Origin: a virus
Virus record (IMG/VR): IMGVR_UViG_3300035182_000826
Coordinates: 62,001-126,000 of that record
Reading direction: 5' to 3' (one strand)
DNA: 64,000 nucleotides
Part shown: piece after piece, positions 40,197-49,065 of the stretch
Layout: each line of letters begins with the position of its first letter
Position numbering within the stretch: the first letter of the stretch is position 1
Made by a program: the position numbers and the translations under genes
Notes under the pieces: model-generated
Databases searched by the model: none
What the model saw: the letters and a program-made list of their open reading frames with translations, nothing else
Told to the model about the DNA's origin: nothing

Positions 40197-41374
40197 AACT
40201 AGTAAAGCTACAAGAACTGGCGATCAAGCCTGCAAAAATCGATCGTGCGATTGTGTCATCATCAAATGTTGATGCATTAGTTGGTTTTGAGGTTGAACTT
40301 TACGTGCCTTCAGATTCAGCGTTCTATGACGAGCCACCGTCAGAACAAGAGCTCAAAAAGATCAGCTCACCAGAAGAGCTTGAATCTGTTTTAGAGGACT
40401 CTCAAGCTACTGAAAAGAAGTTGAAGACATTGAGCAGACACTACTCGAACTGGGTAGGTGAGCGCATTGAAGAATGGGTTGATGAGAACTGGCGAGACTT
40501 TGATGATGGAGATCAGGAAGAAGCTAGAGCTGACGCTGAACATCACATCCCAGAGAGTGAATACAGCTTTCAGGCATGGATCAAGCAAGAGTTTAATTCA
40601 CTCGGTGAGATGCTTGACCACTATGGATTAGTGTTCAAGGTCAGCGGCACGGGACAAGAGGTACTTGATAACATCAGAGATGAAATCTCACGCTTTCTCA
40701 AAGTAAAGTTCGTGATGCATGGTGACGCTAGTGGAAGTACATGGGCCATTACCAATGACGATTCAGTGAAGGACGATGAGGGTAATGAGACTGATAGTGG
40801 TGAGCATGGCTTCAATGTTGAAATCATCTCACCTCCGCTCAGCCCCGTGGATGCGCTGAGTTATCTGCAAAAGGTGTTCAGATTTGCGAACACGTATCGC
40901 CTTCGTGCCAATCAGTCAACAGGTTTGCACATCAACATTTCATTTCCTAAGGAAATGATGTCTAAACTAGACGTTGTGAAGCTTGCACTGTTCTCTGGGG
41001 ATGACTATCAGTTAAGACGATTTGGGCGTGAGCTCAGCAGGTACGCCTGGTCACAGAAAAAGTACTTGGAAAAAGAGTTCAGTGAAGCTGATCTTAGCAC
41101 ATTGGCATCATCTGCGTCTATGCAGGCTGCAGCCAAAAAGATCATGGACCGAACTGGAAAATACTTCAGCTTCAATTTGAATAAGCTGCAGTATGGATAC
41201 CTGGAATTTAGAACCGCTGGTGGTGTTGATTACATCAACCGGTTCAGTGACATCAGAGACACGGTTGGCAGATACCTACACGCAATGAAAATTTCAATGG
41301 ACCCTGCAGCCGCTCGCAAAGAGTACCTGAAGAAACTTGGTGCACTGGTGCTGAAGGCAAAATCTGAAAAGTGA
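40193..41374 (+). CDS. Glutamine-synthetase-like amidoligase (COOH-NH2 ligase), putative
   Basis: The 393-residue protein shows the pattern of the GS-like amidoligase family described by Iyer and colleagues. GFEVELYV at about 31-38 has paired Glu, a central TWAITNDDSVKDDEG gives a 'w.v..D.S' strand, then FNVEIISPPLSPVDALSYL and the diagnostic TGLHINISF near 243-251. GYLEFRTAGGVDY near 334-346 gives a late Glu-Phe-Arg. An acidic insertion occupies about 45-150. Family members join an amine to a carboxylate. Its ATG overlaps the gp15 stop, placing it inside the neck-tail operon, so modification of a virion or host protein or peptide is plausible. Catalysis is not proven. Confidence 0.6.
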   Translation: MKLVKLQELAIKPAKIDRAIVSSSNVDALVGFEVELYVPSDSAFYDEPPSEQELKKISSPEELESVLEDSQATEKKLKTLSRHYSNWVGERIEEWVDENWRDFDDGDQEEARADAEHHIPESEYSFQAWIKQEFNSLGEMLDHYGLVFKVSGTGQEVLDNIRDEISRFLKVKFVMHGDASGSTWAITNDDSVKDDEGNETDSGEHGFNVEIISPPLSPVDALSYLQKVFRFANTYRLRANQSTGLHINISFPKEMMSKLDVVKLALFSGDDYQLRRFGRELSRYAWSQKKYLEKEFSEADLSTLASSASMQAAAKKIMDRTGKYFSFNLNKLQYGYLEFRTAGGVDYINRFSDIRDTVGRYLHAMKISMDPAAARKEYLKKLGALVLKAKSEK

Positions 41375-41406
41375 CCAAATACTGTACGAGTTTTGTGACA
41401 TACTCA

Positions 41407-41412
41407 TAAATA
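41407..41412 (+). promoter_or_regulatory. Late promoter box for the tail sheath gene
   Basis: CATAAATACAG lies 48 bases before the sheath ATG, which has an AAAGGAG site. Confidence 0.6.
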
Positions 41413-41460
41413 CAGTACCATAACCAAAGCCCGGCATTCTGCCGTTAAAGGAGAACATCC

Positions 41461-43317
41461 ATGGCATCACTAGTTTCTGCAGGCGTTTCAGTCTCAGTAA
41501 CAGACAGCTCGCTGTACTTTTCTACTTCAGCACCAACTGTTCCGCTGATTTTCATCGCTACCCGCTCAGGCAAATTGCAGGCTGATGGTGTTACTTCCGC
41601 CGCCGGCACACTTGAGGCTGGCGTCATTCGTGAAGTAACTTCAGTTGCTGAATCTCTCGAACTTTACGGTATCCCATACTTCTGGAAAGATGCTTCTGGA
41701 AATGAATTCCATGGTGATGCACGTAACGAGTACGGTCTGTTGGCACTGAATCAATTCCTAGGATTAGGCAATCGCGCTTACGTCATTCGCGCTGACATCG
41801 ACACAACTGATGAGTCTGAGACTTTCATCAGCCTCGGTGTTCCAGCTGTTGTTCCAGGCACCGTTGAGTACAACGGTGATGGTGACGGGGTGCTGATGAA
41901 CATCACTGCCGTTGATAACACTGTCAAGCCACAAACCATCACGATCACCTTCACAACAAGCACTACATTTGCCGTAACTGGTTCTGTGTCAGGTTACATT
42001 GGATCTGGTGTGGTTGGAACACCATTCACCTCAACCAAAGTGAACTTCACCATCAATGCTGGTTCAACGCACTTTGCTGCTGATGACGCGTTCTCCTTTG
42101 TTCTAGCATATCATCCAATTGCTGGCGTTGGTAACATCGGCAATGGCACAATGTCGAGCCTGAAGGTTGATACGCTGGCTGTGCCTGAAACCATCACTAT
42201 TACATTCACATCTGGAACTGCGTTCAATGTGTCAGGTACAGTGTCTGGCGTGTCGGCCCCAGGTGTCGTTGGTTCCCCATATGACAATAACCGCGTGAAC
42301 TTCACTATCGTTGCTGGCACAACCCCATTTAATGCTGGTGATGAGTTCACAATCAATGTTGCCTCCGTGACAATTGATACTCCACTAGGTGCTAATGACG
42401 CAGCTAAGCGCGTTGCAATTGTGACGGCTCTCCAAGCTGCCATCAACAGCAATCAAGAAATCAGATCAGAACTTTACGAGTTCAATCTGATTCTGTGCCC
42501 TGGCTATTACGAGTGTGCTGATGAAATGGTTGCTCTTGCGGCCGATGTGAAGTACGAGGCTTTCGTAATTGCTGACACTCCAGTGAATAAGACTCCAGCT
42601 CAGGTTTCTGAATGGGCGCTGACTTCTTCACGTACATCAAGCACAAGCGTTGCTTACTACTACCCATGGGGCTTGTGCTCAAACTACGATGGTAGAAATG
42701 TCGTGTGCGCTCCTTCTGGAATTGCGCTCCGCACCTATGCAAACAGCGACAACCAATCTTACGTTTGGTTTGCACCAGCTGGTGTTGCTCGTGGCTCAGT
42801 CACTGGTATCACGTCAGTTGGTTATGTTTCTGGAACTCTTGGAACCGCAACCACCTTTGTTGAGACTAATCTGAACCAAGGACAGCGTGATTCTCTGTAT
42901 GAGTCATTTAAGAACATCAATCCTATCGTGTACTTCCCTGGTCAGGGAATCATTGTTTGGGGGCAGAAGACTTCAGCAGCTGCTTCATCAGCTCTTGACC
43001 GCGTGAATGTGGTCCGTCTGCTTTGCTACTTGCGTAAGGCGCTTCGCGAAGGTGCATTCCCATTTACCTTCGAGCCAAATGATGCCATTACTCGTGCAAA
43101 CCTTAAGGCCGCGGCAGATGACATTTTGAACAACATTCTGTCACTACGCGGCATCTATGAGTTTGCAACCAAGTGCGATGAGTCAAACAACACACCAACG
43201 AGAATTGATAACGGTGAAATGTGGTTGGACGTTGCAATTAAGCCAACAAAAGCGGCTGAATTCATCTACATCCCAATCAACGTTGTCAGCACTGGTGACA
43301 ACATTACTGGAAACTGA
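41461..43317 (+). CDS. gp18: Tail sheath protein gp18
   Basis: The 618-residue protein has the sheath family start (SLVSAGVSVSVTDSSLYFS), a middle FLGLGNRAYVIRADIDT and a conserved C-terminal domain with NPIVYFPGQGIIVWGQKT, SALDRVNVVRLLCYLRKAL and FEPNDAITRANLKAA. The sheath contracts to drive the tube through the envelope. A surface region (about 140-300) contains two successive beta domains of roughly 75 residues with near-parallel sequence (PQTITITFTTSTTFAVTGS and PETITITFTSGTAFNVSGT), an internal duplication. A perfect bidirectional terminator follows. Confidence 0.92.
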   Translation: MASLVSAGVSVSVTDSSLYFSTSAPTVPLIFIATRSGKLQADGVTSAAGTLEAGVIREVTSVAESLELYGIPYFWKDASGNEFHGDARNEYGLLALNQFLGLGNRAYVIRADIDTTDESETFISLGVPAVVPGTVEYNGDGDGVLMNITAVDNTVKPQTITITFTTSTTFAVTGSVSGYIGSGVVGTPFTSTKVNFTINAGSTHFAADDAFSFVLAYHPIAGVGNIGNGTMSSLKVDTLAVPETITITFTSGTAFNVSGTVSGVSAPGVVGSPYDNNRVNFTIVAGTTPFNAGDEFTINVASVTIDTPLGANDAAKRVAIVTALQAAINSNQEIRSELYEFNLILCPGYYECADEMVALAADVKYEAFVIADTPVNKTPAQVSEWALTSSRTSSTSVAYYYPWGLCSNYDGRNVVCAPSGIALRTYANSDNQSYVWFAPAGVARGSVTGITSVGYVSGTLGTATTFVETNLNQGQRDSLYESFKNINPIVYFPGQGIIVWGQKTSAAASSALDRVNVVRLLCYLRKALREGAFPFTFEPNDAITRANLKAAADDILNNILSLRGIYEFATKCDESNNTPTRIDNGEMWLDVAIKPTKAAEFIYIPINVVSTGDNITGN

Positions 43318-43333
43318 TAATCTAATCAGCTAA

Positions 43334-43366
43334 AATAAGGGCGCCATTGGCGCCCTTATTTTTTGA
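43334..43366. terminator. Bidirectional terminator between sheath and minus-strand nuclease
   Basis: AATAAGGGCGCC pairs with GGCGCCCTTATT around ATT, followed by TTTTT. The hairpin serves both convergent genes. Confidence 0.9.
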
Positions 43367-44717
43367 ATATCCAATTCCCATAGTTCAAGACTTTTTCAAA
43401 CCCAAGTGATGTCATTATCTGATCTTCAGTCATATCCATGTCAAACTCTGGATATTGCTGAAGCAGTTTTTGCTTTTGTGTTTCGCCGCGTGACAACACA
43501 ATGTTTCCGCGTTTCCACACGTAGCCTGGCTTAGTCTTACCAACTAAAGTAAAACCAGCTCTATGATAAATTGTGTCTGTTGGATCTGGTGACCATCTAG
43601 CGTCACAGTAAGTGATGCATTCCTGTACATTAAAGTGTGAAAAGCATTTTTGAAATCCACCAATAATAGTGATTCCTGGCTTCACACACCATCGATAGAT
43701 TTCTAGCACTTTGTCTTTGCCAAATCTGCTTTTGCCAACAGTCATCACAGCTAGAACCTGCCCATTAAGGGTCAAGCAGATGCTAGTGCCTCTGACATAG
43801 CCTTGTGTATGGTACTTTGTCAAAAATTCATGAGCTACCAAAGATGCAGTGGTGCCAAGAAGAACTGAACACTTTCTGGCATAGATCCTCTCTTTTTTCA
43901 TCAACAGTGACTGCACCCGAGATAACACCGCCTGCTCATTTGTAATCAACTCAACGTCTTGAATTGTGACTACCTTGATGCCATTCACTTTGGCATCTTG
44001 GATTTTGTCTAAATCTCGCGTTTGATCTTGATGCCAGTGTGAGCCGTTTACCTCAAAGCCAATGTTAGCTTTAGGAGAAAAAATATCTATTTCTCTCCTG
44101 TCATTAAGTCCTTGACGATAATTTGAAATCACTGTATCGTCTACTTCTTGAGCTGCCTTAAAAACCAACCCCTGAATATTTGATACTGAGCATTTTGGAC
44201 AAGCTATGTATTTTGTTTTTTGGAATGGGCGTTCAAATTCAACACCACAAATGTGCTTCCACTTAACAATATCACTGGCTTTAGTTGGTGCTTCTGTTAT
44301 CAATATGAATCCACGGCTTTTTGCTTCTTCAATTTTCCTACTAAGCGCCTTAGCTGTTTTTGACTTGGCCATTTTTTCAGAAACAGCTCGTCTGAAATCC
44401 TCGTTAGACCACAAATTATCTGTTCCATATTTCCGCTCAAGTGTTTCTTTTCTTTTTGAGATTGTCACACTTGAGGATTGCCCACAAGACTTAGAACAAT
44501 TTGATCTATATCCATGGGTAAAATCCCAATACTTGGTTAGATTTCCGCATGCGCATAGTGGGCGTGTGTGAAATAAATTCCAGATCTTCTCTGACACGCT
44601 ACTTCCACTAAGCTCAGACAACCATGGTGCCTTATTGGCATTCCATCTTGCCTTCCTAGAATCAAATGTGCCGTTTGTGAAAAACAGTTCTTCTGCGAGG
44701 TTTTTGTAGGATTTCAT
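43356..44717 (-). CDS. Vsr/PD-(D/E)XK-type endonuclease fused to GNAT-like domain (putative homing endonuclease)
   Basis: The 453-residue protein is on the minus strand between sheath and tube genes. A zinc-finger region (CACGN, then CSKSCGQ) and a second CG-type finger (ICGVEFERPF, CPKC) lead to a nuclease core. REIDIFSPKANIGFEVNGSH gives D...E-x-N, followed by VNGIKVVTIQDVEL as in Vsr-like enzymes. The last 180 residues match the GNAT-like domain of the 27312 gene (ICLTLNGQVLAVMTVGKSRF, then GYVWKRGNIVLSRGETQKQK and FEKVLNYGNW). Its location inside the tail gene pair fits a mobile intergenic element. Confidence 0.7.
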   Translation of the reverse strand: MKSYKNLAEELFFTNGTFDSRKARWNANKAPWLSELSGSSVSEKIWNLFHTRPLCACGNLTKYWDFTHGYRSNCSKSCGQSSSVTISKRKETLERKYGTDNLWSNEDFRRAVSEKMAKSKTAKALSRKIEEAKSRGFILITEAPTKASDIVKWKHICGVEFERPFQKTKYIACPKCSVSNIQGLVFKAAQEVDDTVISNYRQGLNDRREIDIFSPKANIGFEVNGSHWHQDQTRDLDKIQDAKVNGIKVVTIQDVELITNEQAVLSRVQSLLMKKERIYARKCSVLLGTTASLVAHEFLTKYHTQGYVRGTSICLTLNGQVLAVMTVGKSRFGKDKVLEIYRWCVKPGITIIGGFQKCFSHFNVQECITYCDARWSPDPTDTIYHRAGFTLVGKTKPGYVWKRGNIVLSRGETQKQKLLQQYPEFDMDMTEDQIMTSLGFEKVLNYGNWIFKK

Positions 44718-44727
44718 GGGTACTCTC

Positions 44728-44733
44728 TAAATA
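44728..44733 (+). promoter_or_regulatory. Late promoter box for the tail tube gene
   Basis: TCTAAATAGC lies 32 bases before the ATG at 44766, upstream of a TGGAG site. Confidence 0.6.
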
Positions 44734-44760
44734 GCTAAAGCCAAATTCTAACATGGAGAA

Positions 44761-44766
44761 TATTTA
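44761..44766 (-). promoter_or_regulatory. Possible late promoter box for the minus-strand nuclease
   Basis: The minus strand reads CATAAATATTC 43 bases before the ATG at 44717. It overlaps the first base of the tube gene start codon, so it may be accidental. Confidence 0.3.
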
Positions 44767-45362
44767 TGGCAAACCTAAGTAATTTTGGCATTCCGGGCGG
44801 CGGCAATGGTATCTTTGCACCAAGGCTGTCCCACAGATGGCGCGTCACTTTCCAGAATATTGGTCGTCTAGTGTCAGGCGTGAACTCACGTGACTTGACA
44901 ATGCAAGCAATTCAGGTTGAACGCCCAAACATTGAATGGGACGAAGCCGAACAGCATCGCTACAACTCAACAGCGTATGTGGCAACGAAACACCACTTCA
45001 ATGAAATGCCAATGACCGTTGAAGATGACATCACAGGTCTTGCATCAGCAGTTATCACTGCACAGCTTGAGACACAACAACGCCTGATTGGTGTTGATCT
45101 AGATGGCCGTTGGCTGAATGCTGCGGCTACCGGTTCAGACTACAAGTTCGGTTTGATCCTTGAGCTACTTGATGGTGACGAGGGTGTTGTTGAGACATGG
45201 TACATTGAAGGTGCTTGGATTAAGAGCGCCCAATTCGGTGAGATGTCTTATGACAACAGTGAAGTTATGAAGATTCAAATGTCAATCCGTTATGATCATG
45301 CCCACAAGGTTGACAACGGTAAGGGCTATGGCACTTCTCTAGGTGGCGCGCTGACACAGTAA
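44766..45362 (+). CDS. gp19: Tail tube protein gp19
   Basis: The 198-residue protein (T4 gp19: 163) shows the family pattern: LSHRWRVTFQNIG early, MQAIQVERPNIEWDEAEQHR, then KHHFNEMPMTVEDDITG and, at the end, SAQFGEMSYDNSEVMKIQMS with IRYDHA. It polymerises into the inner tube of the contractile tail. A short loop insertion and a Gly-rich C-terminus are minor differences. Sheath and tube genes are separated here by the minus-strand nuclease gene. Confidence 0.93.
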   Translation: MANLSNFGIPGGGNGIFAPRLSHRWRVTFQNIGRLVSGVNSRDLTMQAIQVERPNIEWDEAEQHRYNSTAYVATKHHFNEMPMTVEDDITGLASAVITAQLETQQRLIGVDLDGRWLNAAATGSDYKFGLILELLDGDEGVVETWYIEGAWIKSAQFGEMSYDNSEVMKIQMSIRYDHAHKVDNGKGYGTSLGGALTQ

Positions 45363-45366
45363 ATAG
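45361..45366 (+). promoter_or_regulatory. TAAATA box overlapping the tube gene stop
   Basis: TAAATAGG lies right before a terminator (45371-45400) that is itself upstream of the AAA+ gene. A transcript from here would meet the terminator at once, so function is doubtful. Confidence 0.3.
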
Positions 45367-45370
45367 GCAA

Positions 45371-45400
45371 AAAATGGCGAGAGAAATCTCGCCATTTTTC
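45371..45400 (+). terminator. Rho-independent terminator after the tail tube gene
   Basis: AAAAATGGCGAGA pairs with TCTCGCCATTTTT around GAAA. Confidence 0.85.
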
Positions 45401-45422
45401 AGCATTAAGAAAACACAGAACT

Positions 45423-46991
45423 ATGAACTTCTTAGAATATCTCATTGAAGCGCAATTCAGTGAAGCTGACCTTGAGCGTATCATCAAAGTCTTTGAGCGC
45501 AGAGCGCCAAAGCTACTTGGTGGTCCGATTTACCGTTATGGTGGTAAGAAGGGCGTAGAACAACTTCCAGGCGCCTCAGTCGGCTATCTGTTTTTCTTTG
45601 CCACGAACAGAGCATTTCGGATTAGAGCGCGTGCCGGTAAGATTCTTGGGATTGATGTCTGGACGAATTACCACCCATTCAATGGCCCTAACTTCGTGAT
45701 TCATGTTGAGGAACTTGCAGCTGAGGATGTGATCGGTGCAATCAAGGAGATTGCAAGCATGATCAAGAATCCAAAGGTTGGTAAGATCGAGGTGAAGACA
45801 GCAGCGGTCACAGAAGGCATTGAACAACTTGATGAAATGGCCAAGCGTGTTGACGCTGACTCATTCTATCAGATGATGGTTAAGTCTGTTGGTAAGGCCG
45901 ACGCAGAGTCTGCTACATGGGACCAGATCAAGTCAGTGGCCAATGAAAACGATGTGCTGATTCCAGCATACATTCGTGATCAGAAGATTGGCCGTGGTAA
46001 GTGGAACACCAAGCCAGGCTCAGTTCAGGATATCAGTTCAGGAAAAGAAACTGAATCTGACGTCAATGATGCGGCGTCAAAGAAGAAAGCGCCAATCATG
46101 TACATCAAGGTCACCGCGCAAGACCCTGATACGAAGAAGTTCATTTCTGCTGACACACCTGAAGCACAAGCCTTGTACAAGCAGCTTCAAACAACTCTGA
46201 AGGCGCCTCCTTCAGAGGAAGAGCTGCGTGACCCTGAAACACTGTACGGCCACATGGCTCAGCTAGTTCAGATGGCTTGCAAGGGCTCACTTCGCTCACT
46301 GCTGATTTACGGTGGCCCAGGTACTGGTAAGACCTTCACGATCATGAATGTGGTCAATGATGCCGGGCTCAGCAAGGGAAGCGATTACGTGAAGTTGTCT
46401 GGTAAGGCAACGGCGGCTGAAATCTACAAGACGCTGTTCATGTACCGTAAGAACGGCCTGGTGATCTTTGATGACTTGGACAGCATGTGGGGTAACCAAG
46501 ACGCTACCAACATTTTGAAGGCTGCGCTAGACACATCAGACGTTCGTGAAATTGCATGGGCTTCACGCGATACCGTGAACGTGTCACGCATGTCTGACAA
46601 AGAACGTGAAGAGTTCAATGATAAGGTTGACGCCGAAATTGAAGAGAACCCAGCTAACGCTAGATACCCATCAATGTTTGACTTCACTGGCCGAGTGATC
46701 TTCATCTCAAACCTCCGCAAGGATCAGTTCGACACCGCAATCATGTCACGTTCAGCTAAGATCAACATGGACTTGACGCCAGCTGAAATTCTGCAACGTA
46801 TGAGAAACATCCTCCCAACACTTGGTGGTAACGATGTTTCACTTGACAAGAAACAGGCACTGCTTGATCACTTGCTAGAGATGCACGGTAAGGGTGAAAT
46901 CACTGCTGTCACAATGCGTGAATTCATCAAGGGGTTGAACATTGTTCGTTCAGGTGTACCAAACTGGAAGGAACTCATCCAGTACGCTTGA
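45423..46991 (+). CDS. AAA+ ATPase A, in the tail module
   Basis: The 522-residue protein has an N-terminal domain (about 1-120) that starts MNFLEYLIEAQFSEADLERI, a charged linker, and an AAA+ domain. Walker A (YGGPGTGKTF) is at about 296-304, Walker B (LVIFDDLDS) about 50 residues later and a sensor-1-like VIFISNLRK near 425. It is a paralogue of the 341-residue protein at 58382 (same FDDxDS, ALD-SxDVR and IFISNL segments). Its role is unknown; remodelling of tail or packaging proteins, or a host target, is possible. T4 has no such gene in its tail cluster. Confidence 0.75.
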   Translation: MNFLEYLIEAQFSEADLERIIKVFERRAPKLLGGPIYRYGGKKGVEQLPGASVGYLFFFATNRAFRIRARAGKILGIDVWTNYHPFNGPNFVIHVEELAAEDVIGAIKEIASMIKNPKVGKIEVKTAAVTEGIEQLDEMAKRVDADSFYQMMVKSVGKADAESATWDQIKSVANENDVLIPAYIRDQKIGRGKWNTKPGSVQDISSGKETESDVNDAASKKKAPIMYIKVTAQDPDTKKFISADTPEAQALYKQLQTTLKAPPSEEELRDPETLYGHMAQLVQMACKGSLRSLLIYGGPGTGKTFTIMNVVNDAGLSKGSDYVKLSGKATAAEIYKTLFMYRKNGLVIFDDLDSMWGNQDATNILKAALDTSDVREIAWASRDTVNVSRMSDKEREEFNDKVDAEIEENPANARYPSMFDFTGRVIFISNLRKDQFDTAIMSRSAKINMDLTPAEILQRMRNILPTLGGNDVSLDKKQALLDHLLEMHGKGEITAVTMREFIKGLNIVRSGVPNWKELIQYA

Positions 46992-47025
46992 CGCGTGGTG
47001 AATACAAAAAGAGCGACACGAAATG

Positions 47026-47053
47026 ACACGAGGGGCCCTAGGGCCCCTCGTGT
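47026..47053. terminator. Perfect palindromic terminator
   Basis: A 28-base perfect palindrome (ACACGAGGGGCCCT and its complement), followed by GTTATG. It closes the AAA+ gene. Confidence 0.8.
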
Positions 47054-47084
47054 GTTATGCTCTGCAGTTTATTTGTTCGGTGCG

Positions 47085-47115
47085 CACTCGGCCTCACCGG
47101 TGTCGCCGAGGCTGT
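47085..47115. repeat. Fragment of the interspersed palindromic repeat in the 46992-47293 gap
   Basis: CTCGGCCTCACCGGTGTCGC and the following CGAGGCTGTGCTTTTG match the core of the repeat fields. The rest of this 300-base gap holds the palindromic terminator before it and the late promoter box after it; no gene is visible. Confidence 0.75.
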
Positions 47116-47261
47116 GCTTTTGTGCACCTAAAGGACGCACAAAGCCGGGAATGTTGTTGTCCTGGTTTCGTTCACATGAACGCACGAATTGTCTGACCCT
47201 GAGCTGTGATGGGAACATCACGCGACCATCGGTTTGAATGGCAGACCTCTTTGAACATCCA

Positions 47262-47267
47262 TAAATA
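47262..47267 (+). promoter_or_regulatory. T4-type late promoter box TAAATA
   Basis: CATAAATACAG lies 26 bases before the ATG at 47294. Confidence 0.6.
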
Positions 47268-47293
47268 CAGAATAAGGGTTCAAGGGAAAGCCA

Positions 47294-48577
47294 ATGGCTG
47301 ACATTTCAAATCTTCTCAAATCAGCCGGTATCAACGCTGAGCAAACCGCAACAACTATCTTTGGCCAGGCCGTGCAAGACTTTGCCGGTAATCCAATTGC
47401 AAGTGCTATTGGAAACATCGGGAACTCGTCAACGAAGGTAAACAGAAACGATGGGACGTGGCACGCCACCTCTTATGCGGCTTCAGCGGTGAACTCCCAG
47501 TTCAGAGGCAAGTTCAAGTTTCTCTTCAGGGTTGAGTTCTTGTTCAAGCAGACACCAGACGTGCAACACTTTCTGACAGCAAACAAGATTGATCGGAACT
47601 TCGTCTTCATGGTGAAGCAGGTCGACCGTCCAAAGGTCGACTTTGAATATGAAGAAGTGAACATGTACAACCAAAAGACAAGGGTGCTGAAGTCAATCAA
47701 ACACAAGGAATTGAACTTGACATTTATTGATGACGTTGGGAACAACGTGTATGAGTTCTTCCGTTTCATGATGATGGTGCACTCGCCAATCACAAGAAGA
47801 TCTGCGAATGCCGGATTTAACATTTCTGAGGCATATGCAGCTTACACATCTGGTAATGGTATGGTGTTCACCGACAGCATTGCTTCAGCTAACGTTGCAC
47901 AGGACTTTGCATCACGTGGTGTGATAAACACTGACGTTGGTAACATCATCCAAGCGATCAAGATTTCACAGGTGTTCGTGAACCCTGCGCAAACTGGTCT
48001 TGGGAACGCCGTTAAGGAAGTCGCGTTCTTCTTCATCAATCCACGCGTGGTGTCTTTTGATCTTGATGAAATGTCTCATGACTCAAGTGACATGAACGTC
48101 TTCACCATGTCGTTTGACTATGACTTCATGGCAATGACACCAGCGCGGAACATGCAGGCCATTGATGATGCAAAGAAGATGCCGACATGGAAGGATGCGC
48201 CTGGTGATTTGGCACCATCGTCAAACACTGGTGCTTCATCAGGTAATGCAAATCCATATACCCAATTGATTTCGAATTCAGCAGCTCGTGCTGCTCAGAA
48301 GATCGTGAGCTCAACAGTTGGAAGGTATGTTAAACAGGTGCCTGGATTAGGAATTGTAGCCGATACGCTTTCTGGGAAGGTAGAGCAAATCACTAGGGCT
48401 TCAGTTGGGAACCTGGCATCATCAACAGTCTCTTCTATTTCACAGGCATTTGCAAGACCATCTCGCGCGCTCGTAACTGATGACACTACTCAGCAGAATG
48501 CGAATGCATTGCAAGCGACGTACACCTCATCAACTGGTACGTACGGAACTGATCAACCATCTATTGAGGAATCATAA
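47294..48577 (+). CDS. Tube-fold tail protein (gp54-like tube initiator candidate)
   Basis: In this 427-residue protein the central region (RVEFLFKQ, MVKQVDRPKVDFEYEEVNMY, then HKELNLTFIDDVGNNVYEFF and DMNVFTMSFDYDFM) has the strand pattern of tail tube and tube-initiator proteins such as T4 gp54 and gp48. The C-terminal 110 residues are Ala/Ser-rich and helical (NSAARAAQKIVSSTVGRYVK). Placed after the tube gene and before gp4, a baseplate-tube junction role is reasonable. The stop overlaps the gp4-like start (TAATG). Confidence 0.5.
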   Translation: MADISNLLKSAGINAEQTATTIFGQAVQDFAGNPIASAIGNIGNSSTKVNRNDGTWHATSYAASAVNSQFRGKFKFLFRVEFLFKQTPDVQHFLTANKIDRNFVFMVKQVDRPKVDFEYEEVNMYNQKTRVLKSIKHKELNLTFIDDVGNNVYEFFRFMMMVHSPITRRSANAGFNISEAYAAYTSGNGMVFTDSIASANVAQDFASRGVINTDVGNIIQAIKISQVFVNPAQTGLGNAVKEVAFFFINPRVVSFDLDEMSHDSSDMNVFTMSFDYDFMAMTPARNMQAIDDAKKMPTWKDAPGDLAPSSNTGASSGNANPYTQLISNSAARAAQKIVSSTVGRYVKQVPGLGIVADTLSGKVEQITRASVGNLASSTVSSISQAFARPSRALVTDDTTQQNANALQATYTSSTGTYGTDQPSIEES

Positions 48578-49032
48578 TGGCTAAGACAAATGGTAATGCC
48601 AGACCACGATCAACAATGAAGGGGCGGTTCATTCCAAAACACCCAGAGAAGTACATCGGCGATCCATCAAAGATCTATGGCAGGTCAAGTTGGGAGTTCA
48701 CCCTGTTCAAGTACTTTGACACAACTCCAGCTGTACTCCGTTGGGCCAGTGAAGAGTTCTCAATTCCGTACTTGTCACCATTGGATAACAAGGTCCATCA
48801 GTACTATCCAGATGCGTTCGTGGTTTATCGTGACAAAAGTGGTGGGGTCAAAAAGGAAATCATCGAAATCAAGCCATACAAAGAAACCGTATTGACACCA
48901 AAAGCTAGTGATCAAGACAAGTTAGCATTGCTGGTGAATACGGCAAAATGGAAGGCAGCTTCAGATTTTGCCCAGAGTAATGGCTTCACTTTCCGTGTCA
49001 TTACAGAGCGGACTCTCTTTAAAACCCGGTGA
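48577..49032 (+). CDS. gp4: Head completion protein gp4-like (nuclease fold)
   Basis: The 151-residue protein closely follows the T4 gp4 family. YGRSSWEFTLFKYFDTTPAV gives the conserved SWE, followed by WASEEFSIPYLSPLDNK, YYPDAFVVYRDKSG and EIIEIKPYKET (D...ExK), and near the end KWKAASDFAQSNGF. The motifs are those of a restriction-endonuclease-like fold related to TnsA. T4 gp4 (gene 50/65/4) is needed to complete the filled head before tail joining. The gene is coupled to the upstream tube-fold gene. Confidence 0.88.
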   Translation: MAKTNGNARPRSTMKGRFIPKHPEKYIGDPSKIYGRSSWEFTLFKYFDTTPAVLRWASEEFSIPYLSPLDNKVHQYYPDAFVVYRDKSGGVKKEIIEIKPYKETVLTPKASDQDKLALLVNTAKWKAASDFAQSNGFTFRVITERTLFKTR

Positions 49033-49065
49033 ATGTGAAACATAACCCTGTGTTTCATGTGCCGC

